From assembly GCA_019454205.1 (NCBI GenBank), contig CP075369.1, forward strand, positions 372,001 through 436,000: a stretch of 64,000 bases of DNA, written 5' to 3'. Positions 25,575-35,636 of this stretch are shown here, in pieces (the first letter of the stretch is position 1; every line of letters starts with the position of its first letter). The position numbers and the translations under genes were made by a program. A model generated the notes under the pieces. It did no database searches, was not told where the DNA came from, and was given only the letters and a program-made list of their open reading frames with translations. Origin of the DNA: Xanthobacteraceae bacterium (lineage in GTDB: Bacteria; Pseudomonadota; Alphaproteobacteria; Rhizobiales; Xanthobacteraceae).

Positions 25575-26066
25575 TTGCTCCGCTCGCTTTCCTTCAAGGG
25601 TATTTGTGTCGCCTGCGCGCTCTACGCGCTTTGCGCCTTCGCGATCGAGTCCATCGACGGCAACCTCAATCTCGCGGCGCTGAAACCGCTGTTCACGGGC
25701 GAAGCGAAAAACGCAGTGATCCCGCAACGTGGCGACGAGGGATGGATCGTGGGCTTCCGCATGGCCGGCCTCGGCCTGCTGATTCTCGTGTTCACCGGCA
25801 TGTTCGTCTACCTGTCCTTGCAGGCATTCATCCCCGTCACGATCAGCGCATTGCTGTTGACGCTGGTGCTGCCGCGGCTGGGCCGCTCGTCGGTGCCCTG
25901 GTTCGCGCTCGGCGGGCTGGTCTGCGGCGCGCTCATCTGCGGACTAGTCACCTGGCAGGGCCGTCAACTGAACTGGCAGACCGCCGCTTTCATTCTGGCC
26001 TATGGCAGTGTGGGGATGGTGCTTTACCGGCTGGTGGCGGGCGCGCCCAAGCGCGCAAGCGCCTGA
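25575..26066 (+). CDS. Small multi-pass membrane protein, function unknown
   Basis: 163 residues from a TTG start at 25575 with a GGATCGGGA ribosome-site region before it. One hydrophobic helix lies at the N-terminus (ICVACALYALCAFAI), then a polar loop with GDEGWIVG, then four or more helices. I do not recognise a named family. It lies downstream of the LysR gene on the same strand and upstream of the groESL promoter. The frame shows the GC3 bias of real genes. Confidence 0.6.
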   Translation: MLRSLSFKGICVACALYALCAFAIESIDGNLNLAALKPLFTGEAKNAVIPQRGDEGWIVGFRMAGLGLLILVFTGMFVYLSLQAFIPVTISALLLTLVLPRLGRSSVPWFALGGLVCGALICGLVTWQGRQLNWQTAAFILAYGSVGMVLYRLVAGAPKRASA

Positions 26067-26103
26067 TTCCCAACCCGATTTTCCCCCGCCTGAAAGCGAT
26101 TTC

Positions 26104-26132
26104 TTGACTCGGAGCGGCGCGCTTGGCTATCT
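26104..26132 (+). promoter_or_regulatory. Vegetative promoter of groESL
   Basis: TTGACT-N17-CTATCT, close to the alphaproteobacterial housekeeping consensus. The predicted transcription start is only a few bases before the CIRCE element. Confidence 0.7.
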
Positions 26133-26140
26133 GCGCGGCG

Positions 26141-26167
26141 CTGGCACTCTAATTCAGCGAGTGCCAT
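26141..26167. promoter_or_regulatory. CIRCE element, HrcA operator
   Basis: CTGGCACTC-N9-GAGTGCCAT fits the CIRCE consensus TTAGCACTC-N9-GAGTGCTAA, with the symmetrical core GGCACTC/GAGTGCC conserved in both arms. It places groESL under the heat-sensitive repressor HrcA. Confidence 0.93.
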
Positions 26168-26220
26168 AGCCATTTCCGCGCGTCCGCGCGGCAGCCCCGA
26201 AATCGCGTGAGGAACACCCG

Positions 26221-26514
26221 ATGAAAAAATTCCGTCCCCTCCATGACCGCGTGGTCGTCAAGCGCATCGACGCCGACCAGAAGACCAAGAGCGGCATCAT
26301 CATTCCCGACAGTGCGCAGGAAAAGCCGTCCGAAGGCGAAGTGATCGCCGTGGGTCCGGGCGGGCGCGACGAAAGCGGCAAGCTCGTTCCGATCGACGTG
26401 AAGGTCGGCGACCGCATCCTGTTCAGCAAGTGGTCCGGAACGGAAGTGAAGATCGACGGTACCGAACTCCTGATCATGAAGGAGTCGGACATCATGGGCA
26501 TCATCGGCAAGTAA
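26221..26514 (+). CDS. groS: Co-chaperonin GroES
   Basis: 97-residue cap of the GroEL folding chamber. The sequence MKKFRPLHDRVVVKRIDA, the mobile loop KTKSGIIIPDSAQEKPSEGE and the C-terminal part are typical. It is 21 bases before groEL and under the CIRCE-controlled promoter. Hyphomicrobiales often carry several groESL copies; this one is the HrcA-regulated type. Confidence 0.98.
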   Translation: MKKFRPLHDRVVVKRIDADQKTKSGIIIPDSAQEKPSEGEVIAVGPGGRDESGKLVPIDVKVGDRILFSKWSGTEVKIDGTELLIMKESDIMGIIGK

Positions 26515-26535
26515 GCGCCGCGCAGGAGAAATAAA

Positions 26536-28167
<1,632 letters not shown>

Positions 28168-28195
28168 TTTCTGACGATCCATTCAGTTTGGACAG

Positions 28196-28231
28196 AAGGG
28201 CGCGGGAAACCGCGCCCTTTCTTTTTGTTTT
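28196..28231 (+). terminator. Rho-independent terminator of groESL
   Basis: AAGGGCGCGG and CCGCGCCCTT pair around a GAAA loop, followed by TCTTTTTGTTTTG. It lies 29 bases behind the groEL stop. Confidence 0.93.
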
Positions 28232-28318
28232 GCCGAGGATGTGAACGCCTGCGCAGCGCGGGGCGCTTGCCGTAAGACTCGCTCCGTCGTTAGCTTCGTG
28301 GCAACGGAGAATATTCTC

Positions 28319-29497
28319 ATGCATTTCCGCGCGATCGCTTTTGCCGCTACCGCCATCTGTTTTTCCATCTTGCCGGCTGCCGCGCAGGAGAATGTCTATC
28401 TGCGTCCCTTTTTCAGCTTCGACGGTCCGGGTCCGGCACCGATGATCGACCTGATCATCAAGGAGCAGCGCCGCGGTCGCGAGCTTGTTTCCGCGACTGC
28501 CGATTTCTGTATTCCCGCAGGCGGCAAGGTCGAGCGCGTTGTCCTCGATCTGAAACCGGATGGCGACAGGCTGGAAGGCTCCGGCGTATCGCAGGGTTCG
28601 CGCACGCGCGTCGCGCTGAAATTGATCCGCGCCTTGAAGGAAGACCGCACATCTTATGCGGGCACGTTCTTCTCCGGGCTGAAGGAATACGCGGTGTCTA
28701 CCGACAACGCGAACCTGACCAGCGAGGAAGCGTTCCGGCAGGAAACGCCGAACGGCCCGGAGCTACTGGAAGAACCGGACAATTTCCTGCTGGCTTCGCC
28801 GCAGACGCTGGCGGTGCGCATCAAATTCGGCACGTTGCCGGAATGGATCAAGCTGCTGCGCGGCCACAACTTCACGGTCGACCTGCAACCCGCGGACATG
28901 GAGCTTCGGGTGTGCAGCGAATTGCGCGCGGGCTACCAGACATTCCGCGTTTCCTTCCCGCCGGAGCAGTTACAGGCGGCGATGGCCAAGCTGAAAGCGA
29001 TGCCGATGGTGCTTGCGGTCGGCTATGCGGGTTCCGACTTCTATCGCGCGACGATCCGCGTGCCGGGAAAAGACTGGACCGTGAAGGGGAAACCGAACCG
29101 CGATCTGCTGAAAACGCGATTGGAGCGCGCCGCCACGAAAGCGTTCGGCGCAACGCTGGTTACGAGCGAGTGGGATAAGACGACCGGTGAACTGGTGCTG
29201 CAACTCAAGCGGCCTTCCCTAAAATTCCGTGAACTCGGTTTTACCGATGTAATTCCTGTTCGTTTCCTGGTCTCTCCCGAACGCCCGAAAGAATCCGAGA
29301 ACCTTTTGATCTGGCTCGCTGATACGACCGGACAACTCGTGGACGAAAATCCCGGCCCCCGCGTCGGCATTTCGCGGCTTTATTTTTATGCCGGGCCGCC
29401 GGAAGGATTGCCGCTCGAACTGGACGAAGCGGGCATCGCGATCGCACGCGAGCTCAAGGGCCAGATATGGAACATGGAGAAGTCGGTTTGGGAGTAA
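28319..29497 (+). CDS. Exported protein of unknown function
   Basis: 392 residues from ATG 28319, which is preceded by GGAGA. Residues 1-22 form a signal peptide (MHFRAIAFAATAICFS, cleavage near AAAQE), so it is probably periplasmic. The rest has no motif I recognise. There are two cysteines in the mature part (around SATADFCIPAG and MELRVCSELRAG) that could form a disulfide, and no further membrane segment. Mixed strand/helix composition suggests a globular protein. It follows the groESL terminator on the same strand but with its own leader, so it is likely separately transcribed. Confidence 0.65.
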   Translation: MHFRAIAFAATAICFSILPAAAQENVYLRPFFSFDGPGPAPMIDLIIKEQRRGRELVSATADFCIPAGGKVERVVLDLKPDGDRLEGSGVSQGSRTRVALKLIRALKEDRTSYAGTFFSGLKEYAVSTDNANLTSEEAFRQETPNGPELLEEPDNFLLASPQTLAVRIKFGTLPEWIKLLRGHNFTVDLQPADMELRVCSELRAGYQTFRVSFPPEQLQAAMAKLKAMPMVLAVGYAGSDFYRATIRVPGKDWTVKGKPNRDLLKTRLERAATKAFGATLVTSEWDKTTGELVLQLKRPSLKFRELGFTDVIPVRFLVSPERPKESENLLIWLADTTGQLVDENPGPRVGISRLYFYAGPPEGLPLELDEAGIAIARELKGQIWNMEKSVWE

Positions 29498-29614
29498 GGT
29501 TCTCGTGAACTGGTGGTGTTACCTTACCCGTATGGCGTTTCGCCCGGCGCATCACGCAACTGTTAGGCGCTGCAAGATTGTAAGCGATAAACCAGGGTGA
29601 TTAGCTTCTTTCGT

Positions 29615-29630
29615 GCCGCAATATTGCGGC
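29615..29630. repeat. 16-base perfect palindrome in a leader region
   Basis: GCCGCAATATTGCGGC is its own reverse complement and ends 13 bases before the ATG of the small membrane protein at 29644. It could be an operator, or a hairpin close to the ribosome site (GGGGGAT) in mRNA. Confidence 0.6.
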
Positions 29631-29643
29631 TGGGGGATCCGCC

Positions 29644-29967
29644 ATGAAACTCGGTCTGGCTATTGCCGCTTTAGTCATTGTCATCCTTGCGATTTTTATT
29701 CCTGTCTACGGAATTGTGCTTACTGCGCTCGCGCTCATCCTCGCGACCGTGAGCGCGCTTATGGGCGAGCGCGCAATCACGATCGCAACTACCGTGGTTG
29801 CGTTCGTCTCGGTGATATTCCTTAGCCCTGTAATCTGGGTCGCGGTTCATGCAGCCGAAAGCTCGAGCGTGCGTTATGTTGCTTATGTGCTCGCGCTGGC
29901 GTTTCTGTTCGCACCAATCGTCGGCATGATCATCGACTCGAAGAAAAGCCAGAAGGCCACAGGTTAA
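29644..29967 (+). CDS. Small membrane protein, function unknown
   Basis: 107 residues with three or four hydrophobic helices: LAIAALVIVILAIFIPVYGI, ITIATTVVAFVSVIFLSPVI and VAYVLALAFLFAPIVGMII, ending in a basic tail KKSQKATG. GGGGGAT just upstream serves as ribosome site. No family recognised. Its leader contains the 16-base palindrome. It converges on the second TRAP operon with a hairpin between them. Confidence 0.6.
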   Translation: MKLGLAIAALVIVILAIFIPVYGIVLTALALILATVSALMGERAITIATTVVAFVSVIFLSPVIWVAVHAAESSSVRYVAYVLALAFLFAPIVGMIIDSKKSQKATG

Positions 29968-29981
29968 CTGTACGCCCAGGA

Positions 29982-30011
29982 AATCACAGGCGTCATCCGG
30001 CGCCTGTGATT
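29982..30011. terminator. Hairpin between convergent genes, possible bidirectional terminator
   Basis: AATCACAGGCG and CGCCTGTGATT form an 11-base perfect stem with an eight-base loop. The right arm overlaps the stop codon of the TRAP permease. There is no long T-run on either strand, so it may only stall or stabilise the transcripts. Confidence 0.5.
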
Positions 30012-31335
30012 ACCAGCCGATCTTCTTCGGCAGCCACAGTGCCAGCGCGGGCAACATGAATATGATGAAGGTCGCCAGCACCTGCATGGCTACAAACGGA
30101 ATGATCCCTCGGTAGATATCGCTGGTTTTCACTTCCGGTGGCGCCACGCCGCGCAGGAAGAACAGCGCCCAGCCGAACGGCGGCGTCAGGAAGGACGTCT
30201 GCAACATCACGCATATCAGCGTCGCGATCCATATCAGGTCGAGGCCGTGCGCCTGCATGATCGGCAGGAACAAAGGCACTGCGATGTAGCAAATCTCGAT
30301 CCATTCGATGAAGAATCCGAGAATGAAGATGATGAACAGCATGAACCAGATTTCGGCGGCGACCCCGCCCGGCAGCCATTTGAAAGCGTCTTCCACCAGC
30401 TTCTCGCCGCCGAGACCACGGAAAGCGATGGCGAAAATCTGCGCGCAGATGAGAATGAACATCATCATCGCGGTGATCTTCGTCGTGGATTCGATTGTCT
30501 CGCGCAGTACCTTGAAGTTGAGACGGCCCCCGATCGCAGTGACGAGAATCGAACCGAGCGCACCCATCGACGCCGCTTCCGTTGGTGCGGCGATGCCGGC
30601 GATGATCGATCCCAGCACCGCGCCGACCAGCGCGACCGGCGGCAACGCCACGCGCGCAAGTTTGGCCCATAGTTGAACGCGCGACATTGCCTGCCGCTCC
30701 GCGAGCGGCACCGCCGGAACGCTGTCCGGCCGGAAGATACCGAGGGCGAGAATGTAAATGATATAGATCGCTGCGAGCAGCAATCCGGGAATGACTGCCG
30801 CCGCGAACAGCGTGCCAACCGACTCGTTCAGGATGTCCGCCAGCAGAATGAGGATGAGGCTGGGCGGAATGATCTGACCGAGGGTGCCTGAGGCGCAGAT
30901 CATGCCGCTGGCAAGGCCCTTGTCGTAACCGCGCCGGAGCAGCGCGGGTAGCGTGAGCAGACCGAGCGTCACCACCGTCGCGCCGACAATGCCGGTGGTC
31001 GCGCCCATGACCACGCCGACCAGAATGATGCCGATGCCCAGTCCGCCGCGAAGGTTTCCCGCAAGGTGGCCGACGACTTCCATCAGGTCTTCCGCGAGTT
31101 TTGATTTCTCCAGCATCACGCCCATGAAAACGAAAAGCGGAATCGCGATCAGGGTGTAACTGGTGACGGAGCCGAAGATGCGCCCGGGAACGAGGTTGAA
31201 CAGCAGCGGTCCGAAGCCGATGTAGCCGAACACAAATCCGGAAACCGCCAGCGTAAGTCCGACCGGAAGGCCGAGCATGAGCAAAACAAAGAACGAACCC
31301 AGCATGCTGAGCGCGAGTATCTCATTGCCGGTCAT
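30010..31335 (-). CDS. TRAP transporter large permease (second system)
   Basis: 441-residue main permease, about 12 helices. Landmarks: LVPGRIFGSVTSYTLIAIPL near the N-terminus, ASGTLGQIIPPSLILILLAD with the conserved PP, and FLTPPFGWALFFLRGVAPP near the end. The longer central region FNYG-like with LERQ/AERQAMSR marks the DctM subtype seen with mannitol/chloroaromatic-type systems. Its start overlaps the small permease by four bases. Confidence 0.92.
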   Translation of the reverse strand: MTGNEILALSMLGSFFVLLMLGLPVGLTLAVSGFVFGYIGFGPLLFNLVPGRIFGSVTSYTLIAIPLFVFMGVMLEKSKLAEDLMEVVGHLAGNLRGGLGIGIILVGVVMGATTGIVGATVVTLGLLTLPALLRRGYDKGLASGMICASGTLGQIIPPSLILILLADILNESVGTLFAAAVIPGLLLAAIYIIYILALGIFRPDSVPAVPLAERQAMSRVQLWAKLARVALPPVALVGAVLGSIIAGIAAPTEAASMGALGSILVTAIGGRLNFKVLRETIESTTKITAMMMFILICAQIFAIAFRGLGGEKLVEDAFKWLPGGVAAEIWFMLFIIFILGFFIEWIEICYIAVPLFLPIMQAHGLDLIWIATLICVMLQTSFLTPPFGWALFFLRGVAPPEVKTSDIYRGIIPFVAMQVLATFIIFMLPALALWLPKKIGW

Positions 31336-31847
31336 TTCTGATCTTTCAGGTTATTCAGCTTGATCCAGAATCTAATGGCATCCGCGAGCGATTGCAGCGC
31401 GAACAACGCGAAGCCAAATGGAATGAACGCCTTCAGAATGTAGCGATAGGGAATGCCGCCGGGGTTAGCCGAGTCTTCGCCGTTATTCCACGATTGCAGG
31501 ACATAAGGCAGCGAAAGCTGGATCACGATCAGGCAGACGATGACAGATAGCAGCGAAGTTACGATGTCGCCGATGAGTTGCCAGCGTTCGCTGTATTTCG
31601 AGAAGAAAATATCGACGCGCACATGTTCGCCGTGCCGTAGCGCATACGACATGCCGAGCAGGGAAATCGGCACCAGCAGATGCCATTCCAGCTCCTGTGC
31701 CCAAACCGAGCCGGTCGAGAACAGGTAGCGAAGCAGCACGTTCGATGCCATCACGAGGACGAGCGCAAAGCTCGTCCACGCGGCGACCATGCCGAACCTG
31801 TCGATGAAGGTGTCGATCGCGCCTGCGATCGACGCGAAGGCCTTCAT
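31332..31847 (-). CDS. TRAP transporter small permease (second system)
   Basis: 171 residues with four hydrophobic helices. Characteristic features are an N-terminal IDTFIDRFG, WHLLVPISLLGMSYALRHGE and HVRVDIFFSKYSERWQLI, matching DctQ. It overlaps the large permease start by four bases and lies three bases behind the binding-protein gene, so P-Q-M is a compact operon. Confidence 0.9.
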   Translation of the reverse strand: MKAFASIAGAIDTFIDRFGMVAAWTSFALVLVMASNVLLRYLFSTGSVWAQELEWHLLVPISLLGMSYALRHGEHVRVDIFFSKYSERWQLIGDIVTSLLSVIVCLIVIQLSLPYVLQSWNNGEDSANPGGIPYRYILKAFIPFGFALFALQSLADAIRFWIKLNNLKDQK

Positions 31848-31850
31848 GGT

Positions 31851-32933
31851 CTAGCCGAGCACTTTCGTGTGATAGACGCCCTCGCTGAGCGCGGTCCACG
31901 ATTTGTACTTCGCAAGATAGGCGAAATAGCTGTCGTTGACCTTCTTCACGAGCGGGTCTTTCGCTACTGCTTCGGCAATTACTTCTTCAGTGCCTTTGCG
32001 CAGCGCTGCGACCACGGAATCCGGCAACGGCTGCGCGATCACGCCCTGATTCTTCACCAGATCCTCGAATGCTTCCGCATTTTTTTTCTGGCACCACGCT
32101 TCGCTGATAACATTGCAAGCCGCGCAAGCGTTCTCGACAACCGCTTTCAGGTCTGCAGGTAGTTTATCCCATGCGTCTTTGTTGATCGCGACTTCGGAAA
32201 CCGTCGCCGTCTCATGCCAGCCGGTCGTGTAGTAATATTTCGCGACCTTTTGCAGCCCCAGTTGCCGGTCGAGATAGGGACCGACGAATTCGGCGGCGTC
32301 GATCACGCCGCGTTCCAGCGCGGGGAAGATTTCGCCGCCGGGCAACAGGCGTACGTCAACACCGAGTTTCTGGTAGACGCGGCCGGCGAGGCCGGGAATG
32401 CGCATCTTCAGGCCTTTGAGATCGTCCACCGACTTGATCTCCTTGCGGAACCAGCCGGTCATCTGCACGCCGGTATTGCCGCATACGAGCGGAACGAGTT
32501 TGAATTTGTCGTAAACCTCCTGATAGAGCGCCATGCCGCCGCCGTCATAGAGCCAGCCGTTGATGCCCTGAAAGTTGAGACCGAACGGAACTGCGGTGAA
32601 ATACTGCGCGGCAAAACTTTTCCCGGTCCAGAAATAGGCATTGCCATAGTTCATTTCGACCGTGCCGGCAGAGGCCGCGTCGAAACCTTCCATCGCCGGT
32701 ACCAGTTCGCCCGCGCCATAGAATTGAATCTTCAGACGTCCGCCGGACATCGCTTCGATACGCTTACACAGGTCGGTCGCGCTGCCCGGACCGACCGAAT
32801 AGAACGCAGCCTTCGGACCGTATGCGCTAGTCATCTTCCAGTTGAACGTTGTTTGCGCGCGCACGACGACGGGCGCAGCGATGGTGGCGGCAGTAGCGGT
32901 GAGGGCGAGTTTCGTGAAGTCGCGGCGGCGCAT
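31851..32933 (-). CDS. TRAP binding protein with Tat signal (second system)
   Basis: 360-residue periplasmic binding protein. ATG 32933 is preferred because GGAG lies upstream and it begins MRRRDFTKLALTATAATIAA, a twin-arginine signal (RRRDFTK); upstream in-frame ATGs would extend the signal. The DctP-like fold has YGPKAAFYSVGPGSATDLCK, DDLKGLKMRIPGLAGRVYQK and RGVIDAAEFVGPYLDRQLG. Tat export means it folds, perhaps with a bound ligand or as a dimer, before crossing the membrane. The cysteine pair CAACNV near residue 265 may form a disulfide. Relatives transport 2-oxo acids, but no neighbour indicates the ligand here. Confidence 0.9.
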   Translation of the reverse strand: MRRRDFTKLALTATAATIAAPVVVRAQTTFNWKMTSAYGPKAAFYSVGPGSATDLCKRIEAMSGGRLKIQFYGAGELVPAMEGFDAASAGTVEMNYGNAYFWTGKSFAAQYFTAVPFGLNFQGINGWLYDGGGMALYQEVYDKFKLVPLVCGNTGVQMTGWFRKEIKSVDDLKGLKMRIPGLAGRVYQKLGVDVRLLPGGEIFPALERGVIDAAEFVGPYLDRQLGLQKVAKYYYTTGWHETATVSEVAINKDAWDKLPADLKAVVENACAACNVISEAWCQKKNAEAFEDLVKNQGVIAQPLPDSVVAALRKGTEEVIAEAVAKDPLVKKVNDSYFAYLAKYKSWTALSEGVYHTKVLG

Positions 32934-33186
32934 GACAATCTCCATTCGTGCGCGCGGCTCGGACACCGCGCAGCAGCTTTCACGTGTGGAGAAAGAGCAA
33001 GCGACGTGCCATCGAATATTGAATCGAAGAATTTACACATTGCGAAGCCGCGCAACGAAATCTCGTAGCGCCGCTTGCTTACGGCGCGGTCAGATCGGCG
33101 CACGAATGCTCAAACCGAATCCAGAAATCCTGTTGAGATTTGAATGATTTGCGCGTCTACAAGCAGTTCGCTGCAACGATGCAGGG

Positions 33187-33696
33187 CTAAAACCAGCTTG
33201 CCGGCCATTTTCCTTCGTGATCGACGAAGCGGTTTTCAATGCCGTGCCAGATATAGGCGAGAGCTGTCAGCACAATCACGCCCGCCAATACAGGCACGAA
33301 CAGGAAGCTCCATGGCAACGACGCCGTGACGATGATGAGCGGATTGATGCCCGCGGGCGGATGCATGGTGCGGGTCAGATGCATTGCTATGATGGCCAAA
33401 CCAACCGCGAGAGCCGCCGCAAGCGTGCTGGAGCCAAACGCTGTCAGCACCAAAAGTCCGGTTATCGTTGAAATCAGATGACCGCCAATCAGCGCACGCG
33501 GCTGTCCCGGCAGCGCGTCGGGGAGTGCGATCACGTTCACGACGGAAGTCGCAAAAGGAACGAGGGCGATCGGCAGGTGGCCCATCTCCGCGAGAAACAT
33601 CATCGCATAGATGCCGATAGCCCCGCCGAGCGCACGCCAGGCATAGGTCTTCCAGTTAGCCTTTATGTTCTCAAGAAGTTCCGGCTTCTCCGGCAA
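33187..33696 (-). CDS. HPP family membrane protein
   Basis: 169 residues with four to five hydrophobic helices and the name-giving HPP motif in LTRTMHPPAGINPLI. Some HPP proteins have been linked to nitrite transport, but most are uncharacterised. Its start overlaps the deacetylase gene by 26 bases, so it is the last gene of the glycosyltransferase operon, an unexpected partner. Confidence 0.85.
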   Translation of the reverse strand: MPEKPELLENIKANWKTYAWRALGGAIGIYAMMFLAEMGHLPIALVPFATSVVNVIALPDALPGQPRALIGGHLISTITGLLVLTAFGSSTLAAALAVGLAIIAMHLTRTMHPPAGINPLIIVTASLPWSFLFVPVLAGVIVLTALAYIWHGIENRFVDHEGKWPASWF

Positions 33697-34510
33697 GCGT
33701 GGCTCCTGCTTCTTTCATCGCGACGTGAAACTGCTCGCTGGCAAGCAAGGAATATTCCTCTTGGCGGCGTTCGATCAAAATGTCGCGGGAGCGCAGCACA
33801 TCGTCAATATGACCGGGATGGCACATGATGACGCCGCCATCGGTAATTTCAGCAACAAAGCGCGCGAACAGACCGGCGAAGGAATCCGTGCCGCCATAGT
33901 TGTAGGCGCCCGAAAACGAGGGGTTCGTCTTGATTCCATGGCGCCCGGCCAGCTTTGCAAAGGCAATGCTGAGCGCGCCGATCAGACGGGTCTTGTTGTC
34001 GGCGCGGAGCAGCTTGCTCTTTTGCAGCGGCGCGCATTGCCGGACCCATGCTTTCGGCGCGAGTTTTGCGACCGTTTCCAAAAGCGGTTTGCGCACGCCT
34101 GGCAGCAGCTGAACGTGGTGGTGCCCGTCGATGTAATCCGGCGCGCGGCCGAAGGCACGTTTGAACGCCTCGATCTGCGCTTCGACTTCTGCGGCGACTG
34201 CGGCCCGCACGATCCGGAACCGCGACAGCGGGGAATATAACACCGCCATCGGCGGCAGCATGCCGTCGCGCGTCGGCATCGGTGCTGACACCAGCGGCTT
34301 GAAGCCGCCGCTCAGTGTTACATGCAATCCGATCTGGACCGGCGCTGGCGAAGGCGTGACGGCGAGGCGTTTCGCTTCTTCCGCAAGATCGGGAAATACC
34401 GTCATCGCCGAAGTGGCATTCAGGCGGCCTAGCGCAATCAGTTCGCGGATTGCCTGCGAGACGCCGGGCGCAAGACCATAATCGTCCGCGCACAGAACGA
34501 TGCGCTTCAC
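33671..34510 (-). CDS. ChbG/HpnK family (YdjC-like) deacetylase
   Basis: 279-residue carbohydrate N-deacetylase fold. Metal-site motifs are visible: RIVLCADDYGLAPGVS at the start (the Asp pair), then GLHVTLSGG and YIDGHHHVQLLPGV with histidines, and MCHPGHIDD near the end. HpnK proteins are associated with hopanoid side-chain processing; other relatives act on chito-oligosaccharides. No hopanoid genes are in the window, so the substrate is probably the product of the adjacent glycosyltransferase. Overlaps both neighbours (4 and 26 bases). Confidence 0.87.
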   Translation of the reverse strand: MKRIVLCADDYGLAPGVSQAIRELIALGRLNATSAMTVFPDLAEEAKRLAVTPSPAPVQIGLHVTLSGGFKPLVSAPMPTRDGMLPPMAVLYSPLSRFRIVRAAVAAEVEAQIEAFKRAFGRAPDYIDGHHHVQLLPGVRKPLLETVAKLAPKAWVRQCAPLQKSKLLRADNKTRLIGALSIAFAKLAGRHGIKTNPSFSGAYNYGGTDSFAGLFARFVAEITDGGVIMCHPGHIDDVLRSRDILIERRQEEYSLLASEQFHVAMKEAGATLAGEAGTS

Positions 34511-35526
34511 TCGGCGGCCTCGCGCGGAGATTTCTCTTGCACCGGCTTCTCACCGGCTTCGCGTGTTTCGTGTTCCGCGACGAAATAGGAAGGACGGCGC
34601 TTCAACTCGGAGAGAATCTTGGCGATGTATTCGCCGATCACGCCGAGTACGAGCAACTGCACGCCGCCGATCACCATGATGCCTACGATCACCGAGGGAT
34701 AACCCGGCACGTTCTTGCCGAGGATGAGCGTCTCCGCCAGAATCCATAGCCCGAACAGAAACGCGGTGCCCGAAAGCAGCAATCCGAGCAGGCTGGCGAT
34801 GCGCAGCGGTGCGGCCGAGAACGCGGTGATGCCTTCGATCGAGAGGCCGAGCAGGGCGCGCATATTCCAGTTAGTCACGCCATGCGCGCGCGGGGCAGGT
34901 TCGTAGGGCACGCGCACCTGCTTGAATCCGATCCAGCTCGACAAGCCTTTGAAGAAGCGATTGCGTTCCGGAAGTTTGCGCAGCGCCTCGACCGCGCGCG
35001 GCGAGAGCAGGCGAAAATCGCCCGCGTCTTCGGGGATCGGCGCGCGCGCATTGAAGTTCAGCACGCCATAGAAAAGTTTCGCGAACAGACGGCGGAGCAG
35101 CGGCTCGTTATCGCGGTTCGCCTTGGCGGTATACACCACGTCGTAGCCGTCAACGCGCCAGAGCGCGACCAGCTTCTCCGCCAGTTCCGGCGGATGCTGG
35201 CCGTCGCCATCCATAAACATCACCGCGCCGAGCCGCGCAACGTCGAGGCCGGCGAGCAAGGCCGCTTCTTTCCCGAAATTCCGCGATAGCGAAACCGTCT
35301 GCACGCTCGCACTGGACGCGGGCAACCCGCGCGCGACCGCGAGCGTGTTGTCGCGGCTGCCGTCGTCCACATAGACGACCTCGGTTTTCAGGCCATGGGC
35401 CGCAGCCAGCCGCGCGCACATCTCCATTAGCTTGCCATGCAAGACGGGCAGGCCTGTGGCTTCGTTGAACAGCGGGACGACGATGGATAGCCCGTCGCGC
35501 GGGTGCTGTAGGGTTTCGGCGGTCAT
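34507..35526 (-). CDS. Membrane-anchored glycosyltransferase family 2
   Basis: 339 residues of the DPM1/ArnC/GtrB type. The GT-A domain shows SIVVPLFNEATGLPVL, VVYVDDGSRDNT and FMDGDGQHPPELAE (metal-binding DGD). Two C-terminal hydrophobic helices (around APLRIASLLGLLLSG and VPGYPSVIVGIMVIGGVQLL) anchor it. Such enzymes transfer a sugar to undecaprenyl phosphate. First gene of an operon with a deacetylase and an HPP protein, and divergent from a GtrA-type flippase that could translocate the lipid-linked sugar. Confidence 0.92.
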   Translation of the reverse strand: MTAETLQHPRDGLSIVVPLFNEATGLPVLHGKLMEMCARLAAAHGLKTEVVYVDDGSRDNTLAVARGLPASSASVQTVSLSRNFGKEAALLAGLDVARLGAVMFMDGDGQHPPELAEKLVALWRVDGYDVVYTAKANRDNEPLLRRLFAKLFYGVLNFNARAPIPEDAGDFRLLSPRAVEALRKLPERNRFFKGLSSWIGFKQVRVPYEPAPRAHGVTNWNMRALLGLSIEGITAFSAAPLRIASLLGLLLSGTAFLFGLWILAETLILGKNVPGYPSVIVGIMVIGGVQLLVLGVIGEYIAKILSELKRRPSYFVAEHETREAGEKPVQEKSPREAAE

Positions 35527-35636
35527 GGCAGTCTTCCTTCCCGCTTCGTTCCTAGCGCACCCGTAAAAATGGGTAAAACGCCATCGCTCCGCAAGGTAAC
35601 CGTGCTAGGAAGCGGCCCGTTCCTCCGGGCGATTCC

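Noticed and set aside
33066..33090. Short inverted repeat GCGCCG/CGGCGC before the second TRAP operon
   Set aside because: Six-base stem without T-run; expected by chance in DNA of this composition.
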